Source: Candidatus Aminicenantota bacterium
GTDB taxonomy: Bacteria; Acidobacteriota; Aminicenantia; Aminicenantales; Aminicenantaceae
Assembly (NCBI GenBank): GCA_030620655.1
Contig: JAUXEH010000054.1
Coordinates: 1-12,553 of the forward strand
DNA length: 12,553 bases
Direction: 5' to 3'
Each line of letters starts with the position of its first letter. Position 1 is the first letter of the stretch. The notes below the pieces were generated by a model that did not search any database, had not been told where the DNA came from, and saw only the letters and a list, made by a program, of their open reading frames with translations. Both the position numbers and the translations under genes were made by a program. Below, in pieces: positions 1 through 7,391 of this stretch.

Positions 1-1320
1 AATCAGGGCCAGGATCAGGGCCAGGTGCTGCATGGCATCCGCGCCTGAGACCGGCTGATCGGGGTTGAACCGGCGCCCTCCCGCCATGCTCATCAGGTCG
101 TAAGAGATCATCATGACAATGGGGCGGTAGTAGAAATTATCGGGAGAAACATCCTTGATCTGGATGCGTTCAGGCGGGATCTGCTGTATGAAGCGGTGCC
201 CCTTGGCTTCCAGCTTCCGGATGAGGCGGTGCAGTATCTCCGCCATTTCTGCCCGTGTTATGATCTTCCGGGGCTGAAACGTGTGGTTGGGGTATACATC
301 GAGCAGCCCCAGGGAGGCGGCGTCCAGGATGTAGCGGGAGGCCCAGGACGTGGAGATGTCGATGATGATAGGGGGCCTTCCCTCCGGCTTGTCCAGGATA
401 TCTTTGAACTTCACGCCGATGAGGGCCGACATCTGCTCTTTGGTCACGGATTCAGCGGAGGGAATGGTATGGTACTGGCCGGGCAGCTCGAAGATACCCA
501 GCCGGTTCTTGAGGGCCTCGATGCGCTGCTGCGCCGTCTCGTTGTCCGGATCCATGTCGAGCAGCTGCTCGTAGACTTCCATGCTGGACGAATTGTCACC
601 GCTCTGGAACAGGGCATCGGCATAGGCGGCCAGGAGTTCCGTGTTCTCGGGTTCGTTGTTCACCGCCGCTTTGAAGTGAACGATCGCATTTTCGAACTGG
701 CCTTCGCTCGTGTAGATCTCGGCCAGGGCTTTGTGGGCTTCGGGGGATTGTGGTGTGTAGTAGAGGGCCCGCAGGTATGAGGTCTTGGCGGCCTCGTTGC
801 CTCCGCTGGAGAAGGCGGCCCGGCCGTGCTCCATGGCTTCCTGAGTCTTCCTCAACTGGATGCCCTGGTAGCGCGCCCTGGCCCAGGGATGATCCGGGTC
901 ATGCTTGAGCACTTCCCGGTATTCCGTGAAGGCCATGTCGTCCCGCTCGGTCTCCTGATAGATCTGCCCCAGCCCCAGGTGCGCCAGGGCCAGATTCGGA
1001 TAGGCGGTGGTCGCCGCCTTGAAGTAGCTCTCGGCTCGAGGAATGTCCTGGAGCACATAGTAGGCATAGCCCAGGCCGGTGTAGTAAAAGGGATTGTCTT
1101 GGTCCAGCCTGGTGATCTGTTTTATGGCCTTGCCGGCGTTTCCCTGTTTGATATTCTGCCAGGCTTCTTCGGCAATGAGCCTCTCTTCCAGTGAGAGGCC
1201 GGAGGCTTCCGCAGCCGGCAAGCTCTCGATGTAGAGATTGGGAGGCGGCGGCTGGTAGGTAACACAGGACCACAGCAGAAGCATCAGGATAGGAGCCAGG
1301 AACCGATTTTTCTTTACCAC
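1..1320 (-). CDS. TPR-repeat lipoprotein with C-terminal SLH domains (partial, runs off left edge)
   Basis: I translated this frame by hand; it stays open for 440 codons from GTG 1320 to base 1, so the C-terminus lies outside the window. The GTG has a GAGGAG ribosome site about 8 bases upstream and overlaps the hflX stop by 7 bases. The N-terminus is a basic start, a hydrophobic run and a lipobox-like LLWSC (Cys19), followed by a Pro-rich stretch, as in exported lipoproteins. Residues about 44-265 are helical repeats of TPR type (for example AGKAIKQITRLDQDNPFYYT, then repeats near 97-140 and 195-262). Residues about 304-370 read as an S-layer homology domain, with FKDI, DISTSWASRYI, GLL and the ITRAEMA signature. 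A second, weaker SLH unit covers about 388-440. SLH domains usually bind cell-wall polymers, so the inferred role is an envelope scaffold. Its exact function is unknown. Confidence 0.82.
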   Translation of the reverse strand, partial: MVKKNRFLAPILMLLLWSCVTYQPPPPNLYIESLPAAEASGLSLEERLIAEEAWQNIKQGNAGKAIKQITRLDQDNPFYYTGLGYAYYVLQDIPRAESYFKAATTAYPNLALAHLGLGQIYQETERDDMAFTEYREVLKHDPDHPWARARYQGIQLRKTQEAMEHGRAAFSSGGNEAAKTSYLRALYYTPQSPEAHKALAEIYTSEGQFENAIVHFKAAVNNEPENTELLAAYADALFQSGDNSSSMEVYEQLLDMDPDNETAQQRIEALKNRLGIFELPGQYHTIPSAESVTKEQMSALIGVKFKDILDKPEGRPPIIIDISTSWASRYILDAASLGLLDVYPNHTFQPRKIITRAEMAEILHRLIRKLEAKGHRFIQQIPPERIQIKDVSPDNFYYRPIVMMISYDLMSMAGGRRFNPDQPVSGADAMQHLALILALI

Positions 1321-2576
1321 TTTGTGTCTCCTCTTTGTATATATGGCGAAAATCTGAGCATGGTGCCCGGTTCCGCCATAACCTTCAACTCACAATCTTG
1401 TCTGTTTTCTCTTCTTTTTAACACAATTGACCACTTGGGAAAAGATTGAATAACGTTTTTCTCTGTTTTGGGGATACGGAGGTAGAAAATCCGCATTTCT
1501 TTGAAGAGCAGGTGATGCAGCGCCCGTTTGAGGTCCGGGAGGCCCTCGCCCGTCCGGGCGGAGACGTAAACCGAGGCCCTGTCCGGGTCTTGATTTTTTT
1601 GGAACAGACGGGAGTCATTCGGCATCAGATCGACCTTGTTGTAGACCCTGAGTGTCGGGATGTCTCGGGCACCTAGTTCGGACAGGATGGCCTCCACGGC
1701 CTCTATCTGTCGCAGGCAGTGCGGAGAGGTGACGTCGATCACGTGGCACAGGCCGTCGGCCTCGCCGGCTTCTTCCAGAGTGGCCCGGAAAGCCGTCTTA
1801 AGTTCCTTGGGGAGCTTTTTGATCAGCCCCACCGTGTCGCTCAAGAGGCAGTAGGCGCCGTCCCTGAAGCTCACACGGCGGATCACCGGGTCCAGGGTGG
1901 CGAACAGCTGTTCGGAAGCCAGCATGTTCTCCCTTGCCAGTTGGTTGAACAGTGTGGATTTGCCGGCGTTCGTATAGCCCACCAGGGAGACCACCGGGAT
2001 CGGGCTTTTCTTCCGTCTTTTCCGCTGATGAGCCCGGCGTTTGCGGATGCTCTGGAGGGATGACTTGATGGTGGTGATCCGGTCTTGGATCCGGCGGCGG
2101 TCCTCCTCCAGCTTCTTTTCCCCGGGGCCGCGCGTCCCGATGCCTCCACCCAAGCGAGAGAGCCCTGTGCCCTTTCCGGTCAGGCGCGGCAGGAGGTAAT
2201 GGAGCTGAGCCAGCTCCACCTGCAGCTTACCCTCCTTGCTCCGGGCCCGCTGGGCAAAGATGTCCAGAATGATTTGTGTCCGGTCGATGATCTTGGACCG
2301 CAGCCTGTCCTCGAGGCTGCGCTGCTGGATAGGGGTCAGGACGTGATCGAAGACCACCATGTCCGCCTGCAAATCCCGGAGCAGTGCTCTTAGCTCGGCC
2401 ACTTTGCCCTCACCGATGTAGTATTTGGGGCTGATCCGGCTGCGGTGCTGGAAGACCTCCCGCATGACCTCGGCTCCCGCCGATTCCACCAGGCCGCACA
2501 ATTCCTGCATGGACACCTCGGCTTCGAACATCTGGTTACGTTTTGTAGTCAGGTGGACGAGCAGGGCTTTTTCCAT
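1314..2576 (-). CDS. hflX: HflX-family GTPase (ribosome-associated)
   Basis: This 420-residue protein is close to the usual HflX length. The N-terminal HflX domain (about 1-130) has the typical ALLV opening and the YIGEGKV motif (53-59). The HflX-specific Gly-rich segment SRLGGGIGTRGPGE is at 140-153, then a very basic helix (179-190). The G domain follows: G1 GYTNAGKS at 200-207, G3 DTVG at 247-250, G4 NKVD at 313-316 and G5 SA at 339-340. Known family members split or rescue stalled 70S ribosomes under stress using GTP. The ATG directly abuts the miaA stop (TAA then ATG, no spacer), which implies translational coupling. The stop overlaps the GTG of the TPR-SLH gene. One small oddity is DTVGLI where DTVGFI is the more usual form. 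Confidence 0.95.
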   Translation of the reverse strand: MEKALLVHLTTKRNQMFEAEVSMQELCGLVESAGAEVMREVFQHRSRISPKYYIGEGKVAELRALLRDLQADMVVFDHVLTPIQQRSLEDRLRSKIIDRTQIILDIFAQRARSKEGKLQVELAQLHYLLPRLTGKGTGLSRLGGGIGTRGPGEKKLEEDRRRIQDRITTIKSSLQSIRKRRAHQRKRRKKSPIPVVSLVGYTNAGKSTLFNQLARENMLASEQLFATLDPVIRRVSFRDGAYCLLSDTVGLIKKLPKELKTAFRATLEEAGEADGLCHVIDVTSPHCLRQIEAVEAILSELGARDIPTLRVYNKVDLMPNDSRLFQKNQDPDRASVYVSARTGEGLPDLKRALHHLLFKEMRIFYLRIPKTEKNVIQSFPKWSIVLKRRENRQDCELKVMAEPGTMLRFSPYIQRGDTKW

Positions 2577-3500
2577 TTATCTCAGCGAGCGGTGGATGTG
2601 TTTTTCGATATCGGGAAGCTCATCCGGAGCGAACCAGCGGATGCCTTCCATGTTGCGGAACCAGGTCATTTGCCGCTTGGCGTAGCGGCGTGTTTCTTGT
2701 TGGGTCAACGCTGCGGCTTCCTCCGCAGAGATCTCCTGACGCAGGTGCCTGAGCACCTGTTTGTAGCCCAGTGCACGGAAGGGAGGTGCGTCTTCTCCGA
2801 CTCCGGCGCCCAGCAGGTTCTGGACCTCGTCGATCAAACCCGCGGCGAACATGCGCTCCACACGCCGGTCGATGCGGGCGTACAGGTCTCGACGCTCCAG
2901 GTTCAGACCGATCCTGATCAGGTTGCAGTCGGCGACATGCGAGCGCGTCCGGGAAAAATGCCAGGAGAGCGGCTGACCTGTCGCCAGATAGACTTCCAGG
3001 GCACGGATGATGCGGATGCGATCCCTGGGCTCGATCTTGTCGGCATAGGCGGGATCGATCCGTGCCAGCCTCTTCCAGAGTGGCTCTAGCCCCTGGGCCT
3101 GGGCTTCCTGCTCCAGCTGCCTGCGGATCTCCGGATTCTTTTGGCCTCCAGGGAACAGGCCGTCGATCAGGGCCTTGAGGTAGAGGCCGGTCCCTCCGGT
3201 GATGATGGGCAGCCGGGCTCGCTCCCAGATTCCCTCCGCTGCCTTTAGAGCGGCCTGCACGAAGTCCGCTGCCGTGAATTGGGTCTCGGGGGCCACCACA
3301 TCCAGCAGATGATGGGGGACGCCTTCCTTGCTGTCCGGGGAGATCTTGTCCGTGCCGATGTCGAAGCCCCGGTATACCTGCATGGAGTCGCAGTTGATGA
3401 CCTCTCCCTCGAAAAGGTGAGCCATCTGGATGGAAATCCGGCTCTTCCCTACCCCTGTGGGGCCCAGGATGATGACGAGGTTTTTGTCTTCAGGTTCCAA
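2577..3500 (-). CDS. miaA: tRNA dimethylallyltransferase MiaA
   Basis: MiaA transfers a dimethylallyl group to N6 of A37 in tRNAs that read UNN codons, the first step of ms2i6A formation. The 307-residue length is normal. P-loop GPTGVGKS is at 13-20, the family signature DSMQVYRGFDIGT at 38-50, PHHLLDVV at 62-69, TGGTGLYLKAL at 101-111, ALGYKQV at 243-249 and RRYAKRQMTWFR at 271-282. An in-frame TAA sits three codons upstream, so the start has to be TTG 3500; no ATG or GTG lies between that stop and the P-loop. No Shine-Dalgarno sequence precedes it, but the stop of a 28-codon mini-ORF (3492-3490) falls just inside the gene, so translation probably depends on coupling. hflX follows with zero spacing. 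The usual enterobacterial hfq between the two is absent. Confidence 0.96.
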   Translation of the reverse strand: MEPEDKNLVIILGPTGVGKSRISIQMAHLFEGEVINCDSMQVYRGFDIGTDKISPDSKEGVPHHLLDVVAPETQFTAADFVQAALKAAEGIWERARLPIITGGTGLYLKALIDGLFPGGQKNPEIRRQLEQEAQAQGLEPLWKRLARIDPAYADKIEPRDRIRIIRALEVYLATGQPLSWHFSRTRSHVADCNLIRIGLNLERRDLYARIDRRVERMFAAGLIDEVQNLLGAGVGEDAPPFRALGYKQVLRHLRQEISAEEAAALTQQETRRYAKRQMTWFRNMEGIRWFAPDELPDIEKHIHRSLR

Positions 3501-3576
3501 TTTGGATTAAAAAAAGCAGGGCCAGAAGTGTGACGAACAGCAGAAGCCCGAGTACCTGTTTGCGCTTCAATTCCAT
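3490..3576 (-). CDS. Possible 28-residue single-pass membrane mini-protein or coupling ORF
   Basis: ATG 3576 to TGA 3490 encodes 28 residues: a basic start (MELKRKQ) followed by an unbroken hydrophobic segment VLGLLLFVTLLALLFLI (8-24), the pattern of a single N-in membrane helix. A GGGAAGG ribosome site lies 7 bases upstream. The ATG overlaps the end of the PATAN gene by 10 bases, and the TGA overlaps the TTG start of miaA by 11 bases, so ribosomes could pass from one gene to the next. Two explanations are open: a real small membrane protein, or a leader whose translation lets ribosomes reach the weak miaA start. I recognise no family. An ORF this short could occur by chance, so confidence is moderate. 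Confidence 0.45.
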   Translation of the reverse strand: MELKRKQVLGLLLFVTLLALLFLIQIGT

Positions 3577-4640
3577 CCGAGCACCTTCCCCAGATTCTTG
3601 ATCAGTACGGCCTCATGGGCATTGCCCAGGATCTTTTTTACGGCCAGCATCTCGGCGGCCAGGATCTCGTTAAGGTCCTGCACCAGGGCCTGCTTCAGCC
3701 GTCGGCCCTGGTTCCCGGCACCGGTGATGGGCACGGAGTTGATCTCGATGCGGCCGTCCGGGTCGAACCGCAGGTTCTGAAACAAAGGAGACAGAGAAGG
3801 CTTGGTATCCTCGAGGCACTTTTCCAGGACGTTCAGGGAAGCCGGTCCGATCTCTCTGGATATGTATTTGTAGATCGTTTCAAAGGGGTGATTGAAACTT
3901 TCCAGAAGTTGATAGATGTCCGCCTGAGATATCTCTGCCTGGTCATGATTCTTGATGTTGGTATGGGGAAGTCCTACAACGCCCAGCGCAAGAAAGGTGT
4001 AGAGGGTCTTCTGGGTCTCCTTTCGGCCCAGTTGGCTGGAAGCGTAAATTTCCGCCACCGCCTCCTCTTCCTTTATCACATGGTACAGGTAGATCTCAGA
4101 GGCGTTGAAGGGGATCCGCTTCACATAATCCGGGAAGAGAGGCCTGAGTGCTGTGTCCGGGTCCGGGAGGTGTTCGGCGATGAGCGCGTAGTTGGTCATC
4201 CTCCGGATCCCGTCCAGGATAAGGTCCAGGAGGGAGACGTAGAACAGGATCTCATGTTCTTCCCAGCAGTGTTCGCTGTGAAAGGCGTAGTCGGCGCCTG
4301 GCAGATCGAAAAGGGGCATCAGGTCTTCCGAGGTGATGGCCCGGAGGGTTTTCCACATCTCTTCCGGAGTGAACTTCCCGGTGTCCATCAGGTCTGGGAG
4401 GCATTTCGCTGCCTCGATATCAGGATCCCCGCCGGAAGTCCGCTCCTTCAGGCGAACCAGGCCGTCGCCGTCGCGGAACCTTTCTGCAGGCACACACATG
4501 TCGCCGTTCTTGAAATCCACGGCATGTCCGGCTTCGGTCTTGATTTTCAAGATTCCCGACATGCGGCTGTTCCAGATCCGGAACAGGAGAAAGGGAAAAG
4601 GCAGGTCGGACAGGTTTCCTGACAGCCAGACGTTCTCCAT
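3567..4640 (-). CDS. PATAN/DUF4388-domain protein of unknown function
   Basis: This 357-residue soluble protein has no signal peptide or membrane helix. The first 70 residues (GNLSDLPFPFLLFRIWNSRM, then SGILKIKTEAG, then VDFKNGDM) follow the DUF4388/PATAN pattern: a short strand-rich N-terminal module often found in deltaproteobacterial and cyanobacterial proteins linked to signalling, motility or polarity. The rest (about 90-357) is mostly helical, with acidic stretches such as KEEEAVAEIY and a part near 195-240 that looks like a winged-helix fold (ASSQLGRKETQKTLYTFLAL). I cannot assign it to a family. ATG 4640 has no clear ribosome site, but a promoter-like TTGACA/TAGAGT pair ends 6 bases before it. 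It lies 73 bases after the Yip1 gene and overlaps the downstream mini-ORF. A regulatory role near the transporter genes is inference only. Confidence 0.8.
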   Translation of the reverse strand: MENVWLSGNLSDLPFPFLLFRIWNSRMSGILKIKTEAGHAVDFKNGDMCVPAERFRDGDGLVRLKERTSGGDPDIEAAKCLPDLMDTGKFTPEEMWKTLRAITSEDLMPLFDLPGADYAFHSEHCWEEHEILFYVSLLDLILDGIRRMTNYALIAEHLPDPDTALRPLFPDYVKRIPFNASEIYLYHVIKEEEAVAEIYASSQLGRKETQKTLYTFLALGVVGLPHTNIKNHDQAEISQADIYQLLESFNHPFETIYKYISREIGPASLNVLEKCLEDTKPSLSPLFQNLRFDPDGRIEINSVPITGAGNQGRRLKQALVQDLNEILAAEMLAVKKILGNAHEAVLIKNLGKVLGWN

Positions 4641-4646
4641 GCGTAT

Positions 4647-4675
4647 ACTCTATTAGGAGTGCGGGAGGTTGTCAA
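4647..4675 (-). promoter_or_regulatory. Candidate sigma70-type promoter for the PATAN gene, possibly leaderless
   Basis: On the minus strand TTGACA (4675-4670, perfect -35) is followed by a 17-base spacer and TAGAGT (4652-4647, four of six matches to TATAAT). The expected transcription start, about 7 bases further on, falls on or next to the A of ATG 4640, so the message would have little or no leader. This fits the lack of a clear ribosome site. It may be an internal promoter of the long left-hand operon. Confidence 0.45.
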
Positions 4676-4713
4676 ACCCTCCCCGCTCGCCTCCGGACGG
4701 CTTCCGGTTCCGG

Positions 4714-5418
4714 TCACAGATAGACTTGCATGACCAGGATCGAGATGCCCAAGTTTAGGAGGCTCTTGAGAAACCAGAAGAAATAGGAGATGAACAGGGC
4801 ACGCCTCAGCTCGATCTTGAAGATGTGTGTGAGTCCCAGGGCCAGGATGCCGAACATCCAGAGCTGGAAGAAGTCGAACTGGTTCAGCAGGGTGTAGGCA
4901 ACGGACGTAGGCTCCAGCTGAGGGAAAAACATGGCCGGCGAGGTCATCGCCTGGAAAAAGGATTTCTTAGAGAGGACAAGGAAGGTGCGGACCCCGTTTC
5001 CCAGGACCTTGTCGATGAGGTCGGCATGAACGAGAGCGGCGAAGATCTGCCCGAATCGTCCCTCGGTCGATCCCATGCGGCCCAGGACCAGGATGACCAG
5101 GCTCGAAATCAGCAGGCCGGCCAAGAGACCCAGGCCCGCCATCGTGTAACCCAGGTAGGTCTGCCACGGGGGCGGATTCCCTCTCAACTCGAGCATCTGC
5201 TCGAACTGCTCGTCGCCATAGCGGTCGCGCAGCTTGGTGTTGTCCTCCAGTATCTGGACCTGATCTTTCTGCAGGTAGGGTGCGGAGAAGTAGGAGAAGA
5301 GGAGCACTCCCATCAAAACGATGAGGATAACGTCCAGCCAGACCGGCTTTTCCGCCAGGGCTTTGAACGTGGCGTCAGGGCTGAAAAATGTGCCTGTGAC
5401 ACGGCCGAAAAAGCTCAT
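4714..5418 (-). CDS. Yip1-family integral membrane protein (YknW-like)
   Basis: This 234-residue protein has several hydrophobic segments: about 28-46, 91-113, 122-140 (weak), 181-200 and 207-231. The opening MSFFGRVTGTFFSPDATFKALAEKP matches bacterial Yip1-domain proteins, which begin with a short amphipathic region and a phrase of the form FxxPxxTFxxLxxxP. It starts with ATG 5418, three bases after the ABC ATPase stop, with an AGGA ribosome site inside the ATPase end. In Bacillus subtilis the Yip1 protein YknW works with adaptor YknX, ATPase YknY and permease YknZ against the toxin SDP. Here it sits where the permease would be expected. It has no MacB-like large periplasmic loop and no FtsX domain, so it is not an ordinary permease. 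Whether it helps form the channel or only assembles the complex is unknown. Confidence 0.82.
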   Translation of the reverse strand: MSFFGRVTGTFFSPDATFKALAEKPVWLDVILIVLMGVLLFSYFSAPYLQKDQVQILEDNTKLRDRYGDEQFEQMLELRGNPPPWQTYLGYTMAGLGLLAGLLISSLVILVLGRMGSTEGRFGQIFAALVHADLIDKVLGNGVRTFLVLSKKSFFQAMTSPAMFFPQLEPTSVAYTLLNQFDFFQLWMFGILALGLTHIFKIELRRALFISYFFWFLKSLLNLGISILVMQVYL

Positions 5419-5421
5419 GGG

Positions 5422-6123
5422 CTACGTTCCTTTTCTCTCTTCGCGCTCGATCTTTCCGTCGCGGATATATATGATCCGCTGGGCCTGGGCGGCGATATCC
5501 GGGTCGTGCGTGACAATGATGATGGTGTTCCCCTGGGAATGGATCTTGTGGAACAGCTTGAGTATCTCGCTCCCGGTCTTGGAATCGAGGTTTCCGGTCG
5601 GCTCGTCCGCCAGCAGCAGGGACGGTTCGTTGGCCAGGGCGCGGGCGATGGCCACCCTCTGGCGCTCACCTCCGGAGAGCTCGGACGGCCTGTGATCCAT
5701 CCTGTGGGAGACCTCGACCATCTCCAGGGCCTGCCGCACCTTCCGGATTCTCTCCTTTTTTGCGGTGCCCCGATAGATCAAGGGCAGCTCGACGTTGTGA
5801 AAAGCGGATGCCCGGGGCAGCAGGTTGAAGACCTGAAACACGAAGCCGATCTCCTGGTTGCGTATGTGCGCCAGCTCGTTCTCTGTCAGGCTGCTGACCA
5901 GCTGATCGTTGAGCCAGTATTCCCCCCGGCTGGGTGTGTCCAGGCATCCCAGGAGGTTCATGAGGGTGGACTTTCCCGAGCCGGAAGGCCCCATGATGGC
6001 CAGGAATTCGTTCCGCTCCACGACCATGGAGACTCCACACAGGGCATTGACCTCTTGTTGTCCCAGCTGGTAGATCTTCCAGAGATCTTCGGAACGGATG
6101 AGGGCGTTGTTTGTGCTCTCCAT
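5422..6123 (-). CDS. ABC transporter ATP-binding protein, MacB/LolD/YknY type
   Basis: This complete 233-residue stand-alone nucleotide-binding domain has Walker A GPSGSGKST at 45-53, Q-loop FVFQVFNLLPR at 94-104, signature LSGGERQRV at 149-157, Walker B LLLADEPTGNLD at 169-180 and the switch His in VTHD (206). MNLLGCLD after Walker A and the DEPTGNLD phrase are typical of the MacB/LolD/YknY branch, whose members power export of peptides, antibiotics or lipoproteins through FtsX-type permeases. ATG 6123 overlaps the adaptor stop by one base (TGATG), so the two are coupled. No FtsX-like permease is encoded in the window; the next gene is the Yip1 protein. The ATPase must use a permease encoded elsewhere or form an unusual complex. 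Substrate is unknown. Confidence 0.93.
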   Translation of the reverse strand: MESTNNALIRSEDLWKIYQLGQQEVNALCGVSMVVERNEFLAIMGPSGSGKSTLMNLLGCLDTPSRGEYWLNDQLVSSLTENELAHIRNQEIGFVFQVFNLLPRASAFHNVELPLIYRGTAKKERIRKVRQALEMVEVSHRMDHRPSELSGGERQRVAIARALANEPSLLLADEPTGNLDSKTGSEILKLFHKIHSQGNTIIIVTHDPDIAAQAQRIIYIRDGKIEREERKGT

Positions 6124-7322
6124 CAGTCGCTCTCTTTCCTGGTCTCAGGCTTCACCAGGACACCGTCCTCCAGCTGGCGGAGTGCCGAATAAGGACCGAC
6201 GACGATGGTCTGACCGCTTTCCAGGCCGGAGGTGATCTCGATCTTCAATTCCCCCATGATCCCTTTTTGCACCGGAGTGAACATCACCCGGCTGTCCGGG
6301 TCCACCACATAGATCCCCTCTACCTGATCCCTGCTTTTCCTCCCGCTGGAATTCGGGTCTTCCCTACTGATGAGGGCGGAGATGGGCACGGCTAAGACAC
6401 CCTTCCTCTCGGCCGTTATGATGTCCGCGGAGGCGGACAAGCCCGGTTTCAGATTGTCCGGAGGATCCTCGAGCGTGATTACGACTTTGAAGTCCCTGGA
6501 TTCTTCCGAAGCCGTGATCTTCACCAGCGCCGAACTCCCGATCTCCGTGACCGTGCCTGCGATGATGCGGTCGGGGAAAGCGTCCACCTGGACCTCCGCG
6601 GGATGCCCGAGCTCCAACGCCACCACATCGGTCTCATCCACCTCGACCTCCACTTCCATGACGGAAAGATCGGCAATGGTCATGAGCACGGTGCCGGGGT
6701 TGTTCATGGTCCCCACGAGTGCCGTTTCCCCCTCCTCCACCTGAAGGCTGGCGATGATCCCTGCGATGGGTGCGACATAAACGGTTTTTTCGATGTTATC
6801 CAAGGTGCTCTTGAGCGAAGCCTGGGCCTGACGGATCTGGTAGGTTGTCGCCTCTTGGCTGGCCTTGGATATATCATGCTGTGCTGTGGCAGCGTCCAGC
6901 TCCTCCTGCGAGATGAGCTGTTTGTCCCAGAGGTTCTTCTGCCTCCGGAGATTGTTCTCGTCCCGTTTGAGATAGGCCTTGGCTTTGATGAGCTCGGCCT
7001 TGAGGGAGTGGATGTAGGCCTGGTCCCGTTCGGCGTTGGCTTCGTACTGGGTCGCTTCCAGTTTGAGGAGGAAGTCCCCTTCCTGCACGAACTGCCCCTC
7101 CTCCACGGCGATCTTTATGACACGGCCCGGAATCTGTGCGCTGATATTGACACTCTTTTTCGGTTTCACCTCTCCCGACGCAGATATGATCGCCGCCAAG
7201 TCGTCTGCCATCACGTTTTCGACCGAGACCTTGACGGCCTTCTCCCGTTTAGACTGCAGGTTGACCAGGACGATAACCACGATCAGGGACACGACGGCTA
7301 GGATTATGAGGAGTTTCTTCAT
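6123..7322 (-). CDS. HlyD/MacA-family periplasmic adaptor (YknX-like)
   Basis: This is a membrane-fusion (adaptor) protein of an ABC export system, anchored in the inner membrane and reaching into the periplasm. From the chosen start it is 399 residues: anchor MKKLLIILAVVSLIVVIVLV (1-20), the first half of a lipoyl domain (VKPKKSVNISAQIPGRVIKI, then VEEGQFVQEGDFLLKLE), a long coiled-coil hairpin (about 95-180, rich in K, E, Q and A), the second lipoyl half (VYVAPIAGIIASLQVEEGE), then a beta-barrel and C-terminal domain (GHPAEVQVDAFPDRIIAGTV, LKPGLSASADI, ISALI). I chose ATG 7322 because AAGAAGG stands 5 bases before it and a hydrophobic anchor follows at once. ATG 7358 in the same frame would add 12 residues and has only AGGA 12 bases away. 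Its stop overlaps the ATPase start. Confidence 0.92.
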   Translation of the reverse strand: MKKLLIILAVVSLIVVIVLVNLQSKREKAVKVSVENVMADDLAAIISASGEVKPKKSVNISAQIPGRVIKIAVEEGQFVQEGDFLLKLEATQYEANAERDQAYIHSLKAELIKAKAYLKRDENNLRRQKNLWDKQLISQEELDAATAQHDISKASQEATTYQIRQAQASLKSTLDNIEKTVYVAPIAGIIASLQVEEGETALVGTMNNPGTVLMTIADLSVMEVEVEVDETDVVALELGHPAEVQVDAFPDRIIAGTVTEIGSSALVKITASEESRDFKVVITLEDPPDNLKPGLSASADIITAERKGVLAVPISALISREDPNSSGRKSRDQVEGIYVVDPDSRVMFTPVQKGIMGELKIEITSGLESGQTIVVGPYSALRQLEDGVLVKPETRKESD

Positions 7323-7361
7323 GTTTACCTTCTTGATCTTAACTCGGTAATGCGCCATCTT

Positions 7362-7391
7362 TATTTACGTCCTTTGCCTGAAAAGGTTCAA
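7362..7391 (-). promoter_or_regulatory. Weak candidate promoter for the adaptor operon
   Basis: On the minus strand TTGAAC (7391-7386) is separated by 18 bases from TAAATA (7367-7362). Both hexamers are only partial matches. The position would give a leader of about 30 bases to ATG 7322, which would exclude ATG 7358. The gap between this gene and the divergent phosphatase gene holds no other recognised element on this strand. Confidence 0.25.

Noticed and set aside
2..25. Perfect 12-base tandem duplication at the left edge.
   Set aside because: It falls in the TPR-SLH coding frame and encodes LALILALI. A two-copy coding repeat is unremarkable.
3615..4622. Plus-strand open frame of 335 codons.
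   Set aside because: It is antisense to the PATAN gene. Neighbours and overlaps favour the minus strand, and the plus product has no recognisable domain.
4686..4705. Short inverted repeat CCGGA/TCCGG after the Yip1 gene.
   Set aside because: The 5-base stem has no T run on the transcribed strand, so it is not a credible terminator.
4825..6192. Long plus-strand open frame of 455 codons.
   Set aside because: It lies antisense to the Yip1, ATPase and adaptor genes, which carry clear motifs. The protein is low-complexity with many Q, D, G and H residues and matches nothing.
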